Shown here: positions 11,159-23,910 of the stretch, in pieces | Layout: the number at the start of each line of letters is the position of its first letter | Position numbering within the stretch: the stretch's first letter is position 1 | Source: Artocarpus heterophyllus | Taxonomy: Eukaryota; Streptophyta; Magnoliopsida; Rosales; Moraceae | Direction: 5' to 3' | Length of the DNA stretch: 64,000 nucleotides | Assembly: GCA_025403435.1 (NCBI GenBank) | Contig: CM046348.1 | Coordinates: 29,468,148-29,532,147, forward strand | Position numbers and translations under genes: made by a program | The notes under the pieces: model-generated | Told to the model about the DNA's origin: nothing | Database searches by the model: none | Seen by the model: the letters and a program-made list of their open reading frames with translations, nothing else

Positions 11159-12840
11159 AAACGTCGCCCTGTACAGATAACATCTCTAGATCTTTAGCGC
11201 ATGAATCACTGTTGCAAGCTCTAAGTCGTGAGTAGGATAGTTTCGCTCGTGAGGTCGCAATTGTCTCGATCCATACGCCACCACGTGTTCGTGTTGCATC
11301 AACATGCATCCAAGTTCGCGTCCTGAAGCATTTGTGTATACCTCATACGGCTCATCACTGTTGGGCATAATCAATACTGGAGCTGAGGTCAACCGATTCT
11401 TCAATTCTTGAAAAGCGAGCTCACATTCTTCATCCCACTCGAATCTGACATTCTTCCTGATCAATTTTGTCAGTGGCATTGCTATCTTCGAGAAGTCCTT
11501 TATAAATTTCCTGTAGTACCCTACAAGTCCTAGAAAACTACAAATTTCTACCACATTCCTCGACATTCCCATTCCACTATGGCTTCTACCTTGGACAGAT
11601 CCACTGAGATACCTTGCTCAAAGATGACGTGACCTAGAAACTTGACCTCTGTCAACCAAAACTCACACTTTTCTTTCTTAGCGTACAGTTGGTGTTCTCG
11701 CAAGGTTTGAAGCACGATCCTGAGATGCTGCTTATGCTCCTCCTAAGTCTTAGAGTAAACCAAGATGTATAATTGATGAACACGATCACAAACTGATCTA
11801 GATAAGGCCTGAATATCTTATTCATTAAGTCCATGAAAGCTGCCGAAGCGTTTGTTAATCCAAACGGCATCACCAGAAACTCAAAGTGTTTGTACCGTGT
11901 ACTGAAAACTGTTTTGGGGATGTCCTTTTCCTTAATTCTAGTTGATGGTATCCCGACCACAAATCTATCTTTGAGAAATACCACGAACCTCCTAACTGGT
12001 CAAACAATTCCTCGATCTTGGGTAGAGGATACTTGTTCTTCACTGTAACCTGATTTAGCTACCAATAATCTATGCACAACCTGAGAGTTCCATCATGTTT
12101 CTTAGCAAACAAAACCGATGTTCCCTACGGTGATGTACTGTTTCGGATGTATCCCTTATAAGCAAGCTCCTGAAGTTGCTTCTTAATTCTTTCATTTCTA
12201 CCGGCGCCATACGATAAGGTGCTATTGAAATTGTTGCTGTTCTTGGAAGCAACTCTATACCAAATTCAATCTCTCGATGCGATGGTAGTCTTGGCAGCTC
12301 GTCGAGAAAAACATCTTCAAATTCGTCCACCACTAGAATAACTAGGTTTCTTTTTGAGGCACTAAGCTCTCCTTCTAGGTTCATGAGGAAGGCATAGCAA
12401 GCTAGGTTCTTCAGCCCTCCAAGACATGTCTTCACGAGTCGTTTACTCATTAATCGATCACCACCACCCTGGTAAGTGATCCTTGTCCCCTTATTAGACA
12501 CTAGAGTCACTTTCCTAAGCTGACAATCTACAACTGCATTATACCTGGATAGCCAGTCCATCCTTAGGATTAGATCATGCAAACTCATGGGGACTACAAT
12601 CAAATCACTCTTCAAAATGACATCCCTAATCTTTATTTTACAAGCTTTATGTATGCAATTCACACACACCCGCCCCAAGGGTGAAGCTATAACTAGGGGT
12701 TTATCAAACTCTTCTATCTCTAAGCCCAAGGCATGTACAAAAGAACTTGAAATGAGAGAATGAGTGGCACCAATATCGAATAAAACGTGAACTAGAGATC
12801 GAGAAACTAGGATCGTATCAACGACAATCGCGTTGCTGGT
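11159..12840 (-). pseudogene. Gypsy protease-RT-RNase H remnant
   Basis: From right to left: protease with a changed active site (DIGATHS instead of DSGATHS, near 12770), then RVP-type sequence to about 12450; RT with [20 protein letters not shown] and, where FIDD is expected, FINYT, so the catalytic aspartates are lost; then [11 protein letters not shown] and RNase H ([31 protein letters not shown]). The open stretches 12070-12729, 11652-11984 and 11186-11572 are in different frames. The reading ends at the deletion junction inside RNase H. Confidence 0.9.
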
Positions 12841-13125
12841 CTATGCATCAGAACTCCCTGTCATCATGGTATGAACCTGCACTAGGGTCTTCCTTTTTCC
12901 TCTACCAATACTACTAGTTCTTGGGTTAGTTGGCTGATACTGCTGCGATGGAGATGACTACACACAGGCTGTACTCGGTGCTCGGTATTGAGGGGCATTA
13001 CACTAGAAGTTCTACAGTTGATGTCCTTGCACTGGGTATGGCGATTGCTGGGGAGAGAACTGAGGGTACTGTTGAGACGGAGGTAGGGTCTAAGGTTAAG
13101 GTTGATGACTTGCTCCTTCTCCTGC

Positions 13126-13920
13126 CTAAAGTCCTAGGTGAGCACTTCTGATCGGGCAATTCCTATTGATATGTCCTGGCTGTTGGCAATAGTGATAGTG
13201 AAAGCTGTAGGGGTTGCTGTGTCCGCTGCTAGATGAACTACTACTACCACTGTTCACGCTACCTTGTTTGTTCTTTCCTGGAGTTGGTAGGCTACTGATG
13301 CTCCTCCTATCACTCCTCTGTGGTCCTCTTGATGTCTTGGCTCTATTCTCACAATACTGCGCATAGTCGTTTTCCATAGATATTGTCGACGATACAAGCT
13401 CACCAAAATTCCTGAGTTGCAGGGCAACCGTCTATCGCCTGATAGAAGCCTTAAGCCCTTCTTAAAACTTAATACACTTTTCACGCTCCGATGCCACTGT
13501 AGATGGAGCAAACCTAGCCAGCTCATTAAACTTCGTCTCATACTCTTGAACTGACATATCGCCCTGTTGCAACCTGTAGAATGCAGCTGCCTTTTGGTGT
13601 CTATATCATTGCGGAAAGTATCGTTCATAGAACAGCTCCTCAAACCTATCCCAACTAATATTCCCATTATTCTCCAAGTGTTTAGCTTGCTTCCACCAAG
13701 TATTAGCACCACCTTCAAATTTATATGCAGCAAACTCTACACGATACTCAGCTGGCACACCATGAGCATCCAAGTGCTTCACGATCAAATCTAACCAATA
13801 CTCGGCCAGCTGCAGGTCCCCATTTCTATCAAAGGTTGGGATAGACACATGCCGAAATTCCTTAAAGTACACATGCCGATGACTAGCCTCAGAATCCTTC
13901 TGTCTTGCCCTCGTTGCCAT
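13126..13920 (-). pseudogene. Gypsy gag remnant
   Basis: The open piece 13606-13920 begins MATRARQKDSE and contains the gag core (PTFDRNGDLQLAEYWL, GGANTWWKQ, WDRFEELFYERYFP). A frame change leads to 13126-13377, a Ser-rich stretch followed by YCQQPGHINRNC, a retroviral-type zinc knuckle whose first cysteine has been replaced. It is non-functional as it stands. Confidence 0.9.
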
Positions 13921-14097
13921 CTGTCAAAATGTGACAACAATGGCTCTCAACATGCCCTCATCATTTCCAAACTCGGTGTCAGCTGTCGAACGACGTCGAG
14001 GTGACATTCTCTCACTTTTGAAAACAAAATTTGGACTGTTAGTGGCATTTCATTGTCGTACCTATGTGTGCACAATTCCTAAGGTTCATAACCTTGA

Positions 14098-14109
14098 GCT
14101 CTGATACTA
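14098..14109 (-). other. Gypsy primer-binding site
   Basis: Minus strand TAGTATCAGAGC, one base off the initiator Met-tRNA complement, three bases from the LTR edge at 14113. Confidence 0.85.
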
Positions 14110-14112
14110 TTC

Positions 14113-16323
14113 TGTCACGACCTGAAGTATGGGAGGTAACGTGGTGGGTTAATTAAGTTAATTAAGTGAAAGTTTTAGTTAAAACATGAGTCTAAGTATT
14201 TAAATTAATTATAAAATTGTGGAAATTTTAAAACCTTTTTAAAACAAAGCATTTATAATAATTAAACAAATGAGAATATCAAAGTAAACAATAAGAAAGC
14301 AATAAAGAAATAAAAAGAAATGAGAATGGGTCTCATTGACCCATATCTTGTGCACACATATAGTACTGACAATATTGTATTACAACCACAATCCAAGTAA
14401 AGAGAGAGTTAGAATATTACATGTCTTGATTTTTATAATTTAAATAACCTACTGGGTTCTTCTACTGCTCCTGTGTCCTGTCCATGGACTCTTCTCCAAT
14501 CCTAAGCTGATATCCACCTAGAAGGAGGGGAAAGTTTTAAAGACAAATAAAGCGTGAGCGAAATGCTCAGTAGGACTTTATTTTAGAAACATTTAATTCT
14601 AAATGTAAACCTTCATTATTCAGGAAATCATTTAGGAAATAGACTTGAATAGATGAATAAATAAAACACTATAAGAATTAATCTTACCAAAACCATTTGT
14701 TGGTCGACCATAAAGAATATCATTTTTTCCCAGGCAAACCATATATATAACACCACCGTAGTGGCCCAGCTAAGTTTTGGGACCTGCCCCAAGGTCGCAC
14801 GCTACACGACCCGATCTCTGATATGGCATCATGCCCTTATATATACATATATTTCTATAATTGAATAAAATCTCTTTTTACCAAGTACTTTCATTTACAT
14901 TCATTATGGAGGTTCATTATGAAAATCACCTCAATCTACCGTGTATAAAAACAGTTAATAAAAATCCTTTTTTTTAATCATTTATTGAAAACTTCTTAAA
15001 TGAAAATCATTTTGATGCCAAAATCTTTTTTTTTTATAAAAAAAAACAGGTTACGAAGGAAAGGGGTAGAAGTCCTACCTCAATACTCGTGCCGGTACCC
15101 CACATCGTAATCCCGATCCATTACACGTCAGCTTCGCGGAACTACGAACAACCTTAATTTTATATAAACTAAGTCTATTAGTATCTAGTTTAAGATGTTC
15201 TATGTTGCTAAACTATTTCATGGTGTTCTAATGTGCCATTTGTATTTATAAAATCATTTTATAAGGTTAAAATTTCAATCGGGGTTCAAAACAGTAAAAA
15301 CGGATGAAAAATCACAAAATTTCACCATGCTCAGTCGGCCTGCCGGTCACCCTGGTTCGGCCGGCCGAACTGTATAGTTTGGCCTGCTGGAAAACTAGGT
15401 CTAGTCAACCAAACTTTTTCAAGTTCAGCCTGCCAGACGAATGAATCTGGCCTGCCGAACACAAAGTTTGGCTTGCCAAACTGGAAAATTCTAGAATTTT
15501 CTAGGCACGGGTTCTCGGCCTCCCAAGCCCAAATCTTCATTTCAACCTTTTTTTCTCAGTTCTCAGGCATGGAAAACAATCATAGATGGTAGAAAAACAT
15601 TATAAAACACTTTTGAACTAAATTAAACAAGATTTGCACAATGATTTTGAAAAATTCAAAAAATGAAGAAAAATAGAAAACTTTGATTCAAATCCGTTTT
15701 TGATCAAACAAAGCTTAGATTCTAGTTATATTTTGTTTCTCTAACTTAGATCATAGGCTTTCTAAGCTCAAATAAATTTAGATTTCAAAATACCAAGAAA
15801 ATTAAAATGTTTAGAAAAGTTTTGAAATTTAAAAACTAACCTCAGATCGAAGCTTTAAATCACGTTTATAGCCATCTAAACTTGGTCCCGAGCTTCCAAC
15901 CCACTAAACTGAAGCTTGGGCTTGATTTTGATTCAAAAATTTTGGGAAAAAGAGGGAGAAAGAGAGAAGCAGTAAAGAGAGCGTGAGAGAGACGAAAGAG
16001 AGAGCTGGGAGAGAGTGAATGAGAGGAAGAGAGGGAGAGGGAAAATAAATAGAGGGAAGGGGGAGCAAAACCATTGAATGAAACTGTGTACCACCCACTG
16101 TTTTGAAAAGGATGTGTTTGGTATTTGACAAATTGTTTTGTTTCAGAAATCCAAAACAATAATTAAAAATAATTAAGAGTAATTTAAAATTTTTAAAATA
16201 ACCAAAATAACATTAATTTAGAAATTTCATAAAATGATCAAATTAAGTTTAAAACATTCATCATGGCACACTAATCCACCATTTCACACCCTAATATCAC
16301 TTAATTAATTTCTAGGCGTTACA
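14113..16323 (-). repeat. 5' LTR of the Gypsy element
   Basis: 2,211 bp with TG...CA ends. Inside are a TGAGC/GCTCA hairpin (14555-14569), a cluster of TTCGGCAGGCC-like motifs (15330-15530) and a CT-rich minus-strand leader (15955-16045). All three have counterparts in the LTR at 32319-34077. Confidence 0.92.
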
Positions 16324-16328
16324 TTCAA

Positions 16329-19300
16329 TCATTTTTTTACAGTATTTTCTTTCACAAAATTTATACTAAAAAGTAATTCAAACTATTAAAAACAATACAA
16401 ATGGCTCTCTACTTAGGAGCTTAGTCTTTAAAAAAAAAAGTAAAAAAGCATAGCCAGAAAAACTTTATTATCTTATAGTGAAGCTTTGTTTCAAGGGAAT
16501 AATTGATGTCAGATAAACTCATCCTAATTAGATTGACATTTACTAAACAACTTGTTATGATTCAAAACCCTATATACTTACATTTATTAAAAAGGCTAAC
16601 CAAACAACAAAAAGAAGGATAATAAGTAGCAACCATACTATACTAGGGCAACTGAAAACAACCGGAATGAAATGAAATGACCTAATTTGTGTTTTTCTTT
16701 TCAAGATCAGTGATCCTCCTTGTCATTAAAATGGTATTGTCATTTGCTTAATACGAAAACTTAGGTCACTGATGAAAAACAAGTTTGGAATTCATCATAG
16801 AGAAGACATGATTAAAGTAGACAATTAAGTGCACCATATGTAAATCAAGAGATTTAAAGTACTAAGAGAATACTCCACTATGACTTATGATATTTAACAA
16901 CTAATAAGCTCTCTTAGACGTGTGTTTATAAACTATTATTTAACTTACTTTTTTTTTAGCCGTACAGGGCGACAGAATCCAGAGGAATATACATAATGTT
17001 TATAATCATATGATTTAGCAATGTAGATAAGTTAGTTAATTACATCTGTACTATACAAATAATAAAACTTAGAACCTTTGTAGATATCGCAGTAAATTTA
17101 TATTCGCACTTCGAATTTCTAATCAATTCTATGGCGCCACTAATTCATTTAACAAATTTAATTAAACTTTTAGTTTCATTTGACTTCCACTTCAACTTCT
17201 TAATAATTAAAAGATCGTGAGTTTGTTGATGATATCTAATCATAATATATTTAATTAACTTCCGTCATTTACTCAACCTTTTCTTTTATTTTGAATATCT
17301 AGCTAGTGCGTACAATATAAGTCAACCATAATAAGAACTTTATTTTCTTAGCGATAAAAGCTAGAATATCGTACCTTTATGATCTCTAACCTGAGAACAT
17401 CTAGATGTAACATACATACATACATACATACATACTTACATACATACATTGAAGAGGAACATGACAGTATATTAATATAGATATATTCCAATTTGGAAAA
17501 CAGTTAATGAGCGACTCTAGATATGAAGAATGAATCTATAATGGAAATCATATGTCAAACCCTACTAACTCTTGGTGGATTTTATTTTATTTTGGCAGTT
17601 GGCCAACTATCTACTTGACAGCGCAGTTCATGTAAATGGATAAACGATAGACCTATATGGGTTTCATTTGAAACACTTCCACTTTTGGAAAGCCTAGACA
17701 TGATCCCGTCGAAAGCTTAATGGAGCACCATCATACTAGGCTAATTTGCCTCCAAAATATTTAAGAATAATAACATAAATTACACAAAAAAAAAAAAACT
17801 ATAATGCAGTGGCGGCGACAAATTATAATAAAGAAGAATCGGAAGATGGATCCACTTTGAAAAACTTTTTTTTTTCTCTGTAAGTTTAAGCCTATAAAAT
17901 TATGAAAACGGCGTGGCTCCACGTAAGGTAATGTTCCTCGGATTTGCTTTGGTCGATCTTTGTTAGGTTCATCATGTTGCTTGTTAAGTTAGCACTATTG
18001 TTTATGCTTTTTCTTGAAAAGGAGAAGGGAAGAATGCCCATGTGCCAAGGCATGTAGCCATGTACTAGGGAAACTGGCCGGCTGTAGTACTAATCTAGGG
18101 CACAAGTATATGCAAGGCATGAGAAAGCAAGAAAACTCCAAACTATGTTGTTGTTCCTATTGAAGTAACATATGGAAGATTTTACCGAACATATCATTCT
18201 CAAGTCAAAGCATCGTTGATCTATTATTATATTATTCATGAAATTATATGCGTAAGGTCAATTAAGGGCTGCATCTGACATGAATATGACTTGATAACAT
18301 GTGTGTGTCTGTTCCATGATAAAAACAAAGAGTATGTTTCGCAATGCAATACACTGTAGCTTACTTTTGCTTTACACGCTTTACGTTGTAGTAGCTCCAA
18401 CTATGTCATTAGAATGAGGCTATCAAATGTACCCAAATCTTCATTCTTAATTCCTATATGCGTGTGTTCGTTAGGAAAATCAATCTTTTTGTACTTATTA
18501 ATTAATATTTGAACTTACAAATTAATTAGGGCAAATACTTTCGGTAGTGTGATCTGTCAATGGATAAACAGATGTGGTAATTGTGTTTTTTATCTCCCTA
18601 TAAGTTATCCTTCCTTAGCTTGAAACATGGCGATTACTATGATGAATACCTAGTTTGAGAATTTGTTAATAAAACGTTAGAAGAATTAGGGAAATGTCAG
18701 ATTTTTAAAACTTTTTAAAGTAAATATTAGTTTTAAAAATATTTGTAATAAATATCAGATTTAAATGTACATAAGAAATATTTACATTGTAAACAATGTT
18801 GTAAGTAGGTTATTTGTGTTATAAATCTATTTATTGTACAAATAAGAATTATTTACACCATAAACAAGGGTAGATAAATTAAGTATATCATAAATTTGAC
18901 ATTTACTACAATTAGTTTTGGAAATAACATTTCTTATGATTTCTGTAAAACGTTAATATTGTGAAAATTGCATTGATTTGATTAAAGCAGTGTTTCATGC
19001 TAAAAGACTGGGATGAGACTTTTTACGGTCCGAATGCTAGTTTTATACATGTTGAACTTGCTAATTGATTTAACGACTAATCAGTGGAGGTGGTGTTGTC
19101 TGGACCTTTCATGTTCTTCATTGGCTAGTAGAGATATGTCAAGCTTCTTGAATTACAGATTCATAGTTGGAGGTTTTTTGAAGACCGGATGTTTTGTGTA
19201 CTCTTTTTCTCTTTGTCGGTTTTTTCCCACTAGGTTTTGTTGGCATAGGGTTTTCATGGCGTCTTTTCTTATTAAGGAAAATAGAACGTAAGTTTCTTCT

Positions 19301-19707
19301 TATTTCAGATTCTTAAGTGTTGTTTTCTCTTTTGTTTTTGCTTGTAACCTTTGAGCCATATCTCATAATTCATTTTTTTCTTCCATTCTATAATTAGAGC
19401 GGAGGTTTAGTGCGGGAAAGGAAGGAATTTAGTGCAAACTTAGAGTATATATTTTACCTTCCTTTAATGCTAGTTATCTTCTCTTACTATTTAAGGAAAA
19501 AAAAAGAAATATAATGATGTCATTCATTTTAAAAGAGTAGTTTAATAGAAACAAAAATTAAGGAGTATTTTTATAAATGTCATTTTTTGAAACATACTTT
19601 TATAAAAGCCACGCATGTTTTAGGTGCGATACAACTTAAAAATACAATATGAGTAGGAGTATGGTACAACTATTTTAAATGTGGCAAGAAGAAATACATT
19701 TTTCATT
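16329..19707. other. AT-rich intergenic DNA, no gene recognised
   Basis: No convincing coding region. A plus ORF at 19013-19291 (92 codons) has no motif I recognise. Near 18695-18915, AAATGTCAGATTT and a later AAATTTGACATTT could be short inverted termini of an unclassified small element, but no target duplication was found. Confidence 0.5.
17411..17451. repeat. (CATA)n microsatellite
   Basis: Ten or so CATA units with one CTTA interruption. Confidence 0.9.
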
Positions 19708-19995
19708 CACTACTAGAAATTATGGGATACATGACGCCTATTAAACGATGATTTTTTAAAAATCATCGTGTTACATGGGCAAAAAAACGCAGCAATAATG
19801 GAAAATACGAAAACCGTTATGGAAACCACGCGATTGTGTATTTAGGCTTATACAACAGTTTCTACTAGAAACCGTCATGTAAGCAGCGCAGGCTATGCGA
19901 TGGTTTCTTTTAGAAACCATCGTGTCAGATTCAGGTTTCAAATCTTTCACGACGTTTTTTTTTTTTTTTTTCTAAAAGTCATCATGAAAGGTGCT
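19708..19995. repeat. Left subterminal palindromes of the CACTA host
   Basis: Several short inverted pairs such as GATGATTTTTTAAAAATCATC and GGTTTCTTTTAGAAACC, spaced about 60-80 bp apart, directly inside the CACTA terminus. Confidence 0.8.
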
Positions 19996-20540
19996 ATTAT
20001 AACCCCACCTACAGCTTGACAACCAAAACAAAACACGAACACAACCTTATAAAACATAGCCTGAACCTCCGAAAATTGCTATCACTGTCCCTCTCTGCCT
20101 CCACTTTGGTGCCTCTTCATCTTCTTTCTTATAGCTGGTTAAATACACATTTATTGTTTTTGATATTATGTATTAGGATTTTAGTTTGTAAATTTATGAA
20201 AATGATTAGTTATATTGAAGTTTTTGTGTATGATTAATATTAGTTTGTAGAATTATGGGTATGATAAGTTATTCGAATACCATGGGTATGATTAATTTGG
20301 GGATTTTCGAGTATGATTAGTTATATTGAAATTTATGGGTATGATTAATTTATGAAAATTATTGTGGATTTATGGTATGCATGGATAATTTACATGGGTA
20401 GATTAATTAGTATGAAAATTTGAAATTATTTGTAATTGAATTGCATATTTTGATTTAGAAGTTACGAAATGGATAGACATAGATGTGAGATCATAGATTT
20501 ACTAAACAATTTGCAGATGGTGTAGAATAATTTTTGTTAT

Positions 20541-23395
20541 TTGCCAAAACTCATGCCAAGTGTGATAAAATTCGTCGTCCTTGTATTCAATGTACAAATC
20601 ATAGATCTCACTCAATTGAAATCGTTAGATGACAATTATTTCGACATTGGATTATTTGTAGCTATCAAAGATGGCATTTTCATGGTGGTTGACATGGTAA
20701 ATGATTTGGAAGGACACTTTTTACACCATCCGAAGTTATTTGTGACAATGATAAATGATGCTAAGATACCTATGTGTAAGGGGTGTACAAATTTCATAAA
20801 ATTGTCCACTTTAGTTTAATTATAGAATTTGAAGGCATTGGTTGCCTGGCCAAGTTCTAGTTTCACAAATCTTTTAGAATTTCTAAGAAAGCTTCTACCG
20901 ATGGGTAATAAATTACCAACTAGTATGTGTGAGGCTAAGAAGACTTTGAGCACTTTAGGAATGGAGTATGAGAAAATACATGGTTGTGCAAATGATTGTG
21001 TGCTTTATAGGTAGGAATATGAGGACTTGAATAATTGCCCGAATTGTAAATAGTCAAGATGGAAGAAAGGAAATAAGCCATCTAACGGTAAGAAACAAGT
21101 GCTTGCAACGGTGTATTGGTACATTCTACTGGTACCATGTTTAAGACATTTATCTAGAAATGCAGAGCATGCCAAGAATTTGACATGGCATTATGACAAA
21201 TAGGTCGATGATGATATGCTTAGACATCCAACGGATTCACCACAATGGAAAATTTATGAAGTCGATCATCCCAAGTTTAATGCAGCATTAAGAAATCTAC
21301 ATTTTGGTTTGTCGACAAATGGAATAAACATACATGGTAACACGAATAGTAGGTATAACACTTGTCTCATAATAGTTGTCAACTACAATCTTTCTCCAAA
21401 AATATGCACAAAGTAGAAGTTCTTGATGTTAAATTTATTGATTTCAGATCATCAGCAATCGAGAAATTAAATTGATGTGCAACTTTTTGGTAATTGGCAT
21501 TGTTGTATTCTCGCCACCATTAATCAATGACCTAAAGAGCTCGTGGGAAAATAGAATTGAAGTTAGTGATGTTTACCGAGAACATACTTCCACTCTCTGC
21601 GTAATGTATGTTGATATGGATTATTAACGACTTCCATGTATATGAAAATTTATCCGGTTATTCGGTGACAATTTCTATTGGTTGTCCAATTTTTATGAAT
21701 GAAACATCTTACAAATGGTTAAAGAATGGTAAGAAAACCATTTTTCTTGGACATAAAAAATGGTTGCCAAGAGATCATCATCACCACAAATAAAGGAAAG
21801 CTTTTGATGGTAACACCAGTGAAAGAGACCCTCCTTGGCCTTTGACGGGTGAAAAAGTATTTCAAATGGTAAAAGATGTGGTAGTAGTAATTGGAAAGAA
21901 AAAGCAAAGTAAGAACTAGCCACCAATAAATGGACCTTAGATAAAGAGATCAATCTTTTATGAACTTTCATATTGGAAGAAACTTTTTATGTATCATTGC
22001 TTGGGTATTATGTATGTTGAGAAATACATTTGTGAATCAATAATCAGCACGTCACTTGACATTTTAGGCAAGACTAAAGATGGCGAAAAAGCATGATTGG
22101 ATCTCATAGAGATAGAGATTAGGCCTAAATTATTCTCAGAGAAAAGAGGAAAACACTCTAATTACCTATAGTGAAGCACAAGTTATCAAGAGAGAAAAAA
22201 AGAAAGCTTTATGAATGGTTTATTTCATTGAAAGTATCAGATGAATATTCTTCAATCTTTAACTAGTTGATGTTGACGAAGGATTTGAAACTTAATAGCA
22301 TGAAAACACATAATTATCGTGTATTGATGTAACAATGACTACCGCTTACGTTGCAAAGAGTTTGAGCAAATGATGTGAGATTTGCTATTATTAAGTTGTG
22401 ATGGTTCTTTAATTCAATATGCTCAAAGGTAGTTGATCCATGAATGATAGATTCACCACAATTAGAGTTGGCGTAAATCTTATGTATGCTTGAGAAGTAT
22501 TTTCCACTGTTATTCTTTAACATCATCATTCATCCAATGGTTCATTTATTTTGTGAAGTTAAGTTAGGCGAACCAGTGTATTTGAGATGGATGTATCCTT
22601 TTGAAAGATATATAAACGTTTTAAAGGGTTACATGAAGAACCAAAATAGGCCAGAAAGATCAATCATAGAAAGTTACATAGTGAAGAAATCAGTTGATTT
22701 TGCTCCGAATACTTGCCCAATATAGAAGCAATAAGGATGAAAAAGAAAGTAAACATTGAACCTAGAAGGCTATCTATTGGAAATCTTTCAATGGTAAATC
22801 AAGAGAAATGGGAGCAAGCTTGTCTTTATGTCTTGCACAACGCTAATGAAGCGGAGCCTTTCATTGAGGTTCACATCAAGGAATTAAAGGAGACAAACGC
22901 AAAAAGAGCAAGACATGAGAAACAGTTGCAAGATTTATATAATAGAACCTTCAGGAGTGGATTAGAGCATACATCTATGCTAAGTACTCCGCACCACAAG
23001 ATAGAAGTATCTCACATGACTTAGTGAACCTAGCTAGAGGACAATTGTCGATAATTACAAGGTATACATCTTGTTTTATAAATGGTTATACTTTCTACAC
23101 TCATGAAAGCGATAAGAAGCATCTCATCCAAAATAGTGGTGTGATTCTCCATGCCAAAACTATGCATATTTCCTCCACAAAGTATATAGGACCATGAGCT
23201 ACTTTGGTTTCGTTAAAGGTATATGGAAACTTGATTATATTGTAGATTGCGAATAGCACTTTTAAGTGCAAGTGGTCCGACAATAAATATGTTAAGATTG
23301 ATAACAATATCATCATGGTGGTTGACTTTAGGTGATTGGGGTACAAAAATGATCCCTTCATTGTGGCATTGCAAGCAATAAAAGTTTTAACACAA
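20541..23395 (+). pseudogene. CACTA tnp2-type transposase remnant
   Basis: Fragments in shifting frames follow the order of a plant En/Spm transposase. 20829-21014 holds LLPMGNKLPTS and GMEYEKIHGCANDCVLYR. 21110-21416 holds LRHPTDSPQWKIYEVDHP, then NLHFGLSTNGINIHGN and VVNYNLSPKICTK. 21608-21793 holds INDFHVYENLSGYSV and KWLKNGKKTIFLGHKKWLP. 22486-22725 holds the DUF4218 signature PVYLRWMYPFERYINVLKGY. 22713-23024 and 23034-23395 continue with a spacer and a DUF4216-like WKLDYIVDCE ... LGYKNDPFIVA segment. The enzyme bound CACTA ends and cut the element out; this copy has many stops and frameshifts. Confidence 0.92.
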
Positions 23396-23844
23396 TAGAT
23401 TTCGATGATTTAGAGCTGTCCTTCATCATGCCAATAAAGCCAAGAATTGTTCTTGGCAGTGAAGAAGTTGCCAAAGATTGCATGGACATCCCATCCTTTA
23501 GAAGAGGTTGCCACTAGTTGAAGGGATTGATGATTTTGATGATGATGTTTCCCACTTGCTTCGTGAAGATGTGGAATGAACATGCGTTGAGGAACTGAAG
23601 AAAAAAAAGAGAAAAAAATGAGCATTAGTTAACTAATTTATGTCATTTTATTTCAATATTGTTTGTTTATTGTTTTTAAGCTACGGAATATTTAGTGTTA
23701 GTATATTAAAACTTTATTTCACTCATGATATACATTTAGATAGTTATATTAGTGATCAAAATACCCATAAAATTAAATTCTAGGACATTGAATACATAAC
23801 ACAGGTTGGCCATTATGGGCAGACAAGGAAAAAAAGTGAAAACC

Positions 23845-23910
23845 AATTTTTAGTAACCGTCGTGGAAAATATGCTTACACGATGTTTTTTCAAGAAACCA
23901 TCATGTAATC
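23845..23910. repeat. Misplaced subterminal-type CACTA repeats
   Basis: AACCGTCGTGG and GAAACCATCATGTAA motifs occur between the two transposon genes. CT-rich sequence follows (23995-24130) that resembles the region after the left repeats in the nested element at 29170. It may be the left end of another family member, broken and buried. Confidence 0.5.

Larger units (their letters stand above)
10911..16323 (-). mobile_element. Internally deleted Gypsy retrotransposon
   Basis: Identical 5-bp TTCAA duplications flank it (10906-10910 and 16324-16328), and the ends read TGTCAC...GTTACA. On the minus strand the order is 5' LTR (14113-16323), PBS, gag, protease, RT, part of RNase H, then only the last 250 bp or so of the 3' LTR (10911 to about 11158). 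A deletion fused RNase H to the 3' LTR and removed integrase and about 2 kb of LTR. A second LTR of the same family begins at 32319 on the plus strand. Confidence 0.93.

Noticed and set aside
19013..19291. Plus-strand 92-aa ORF
   Set aside because: No domain; could be a decayed LINE or LTR fragment, but no supporting landmark such as a poly(A) tail, RT motif or TSD was seen.
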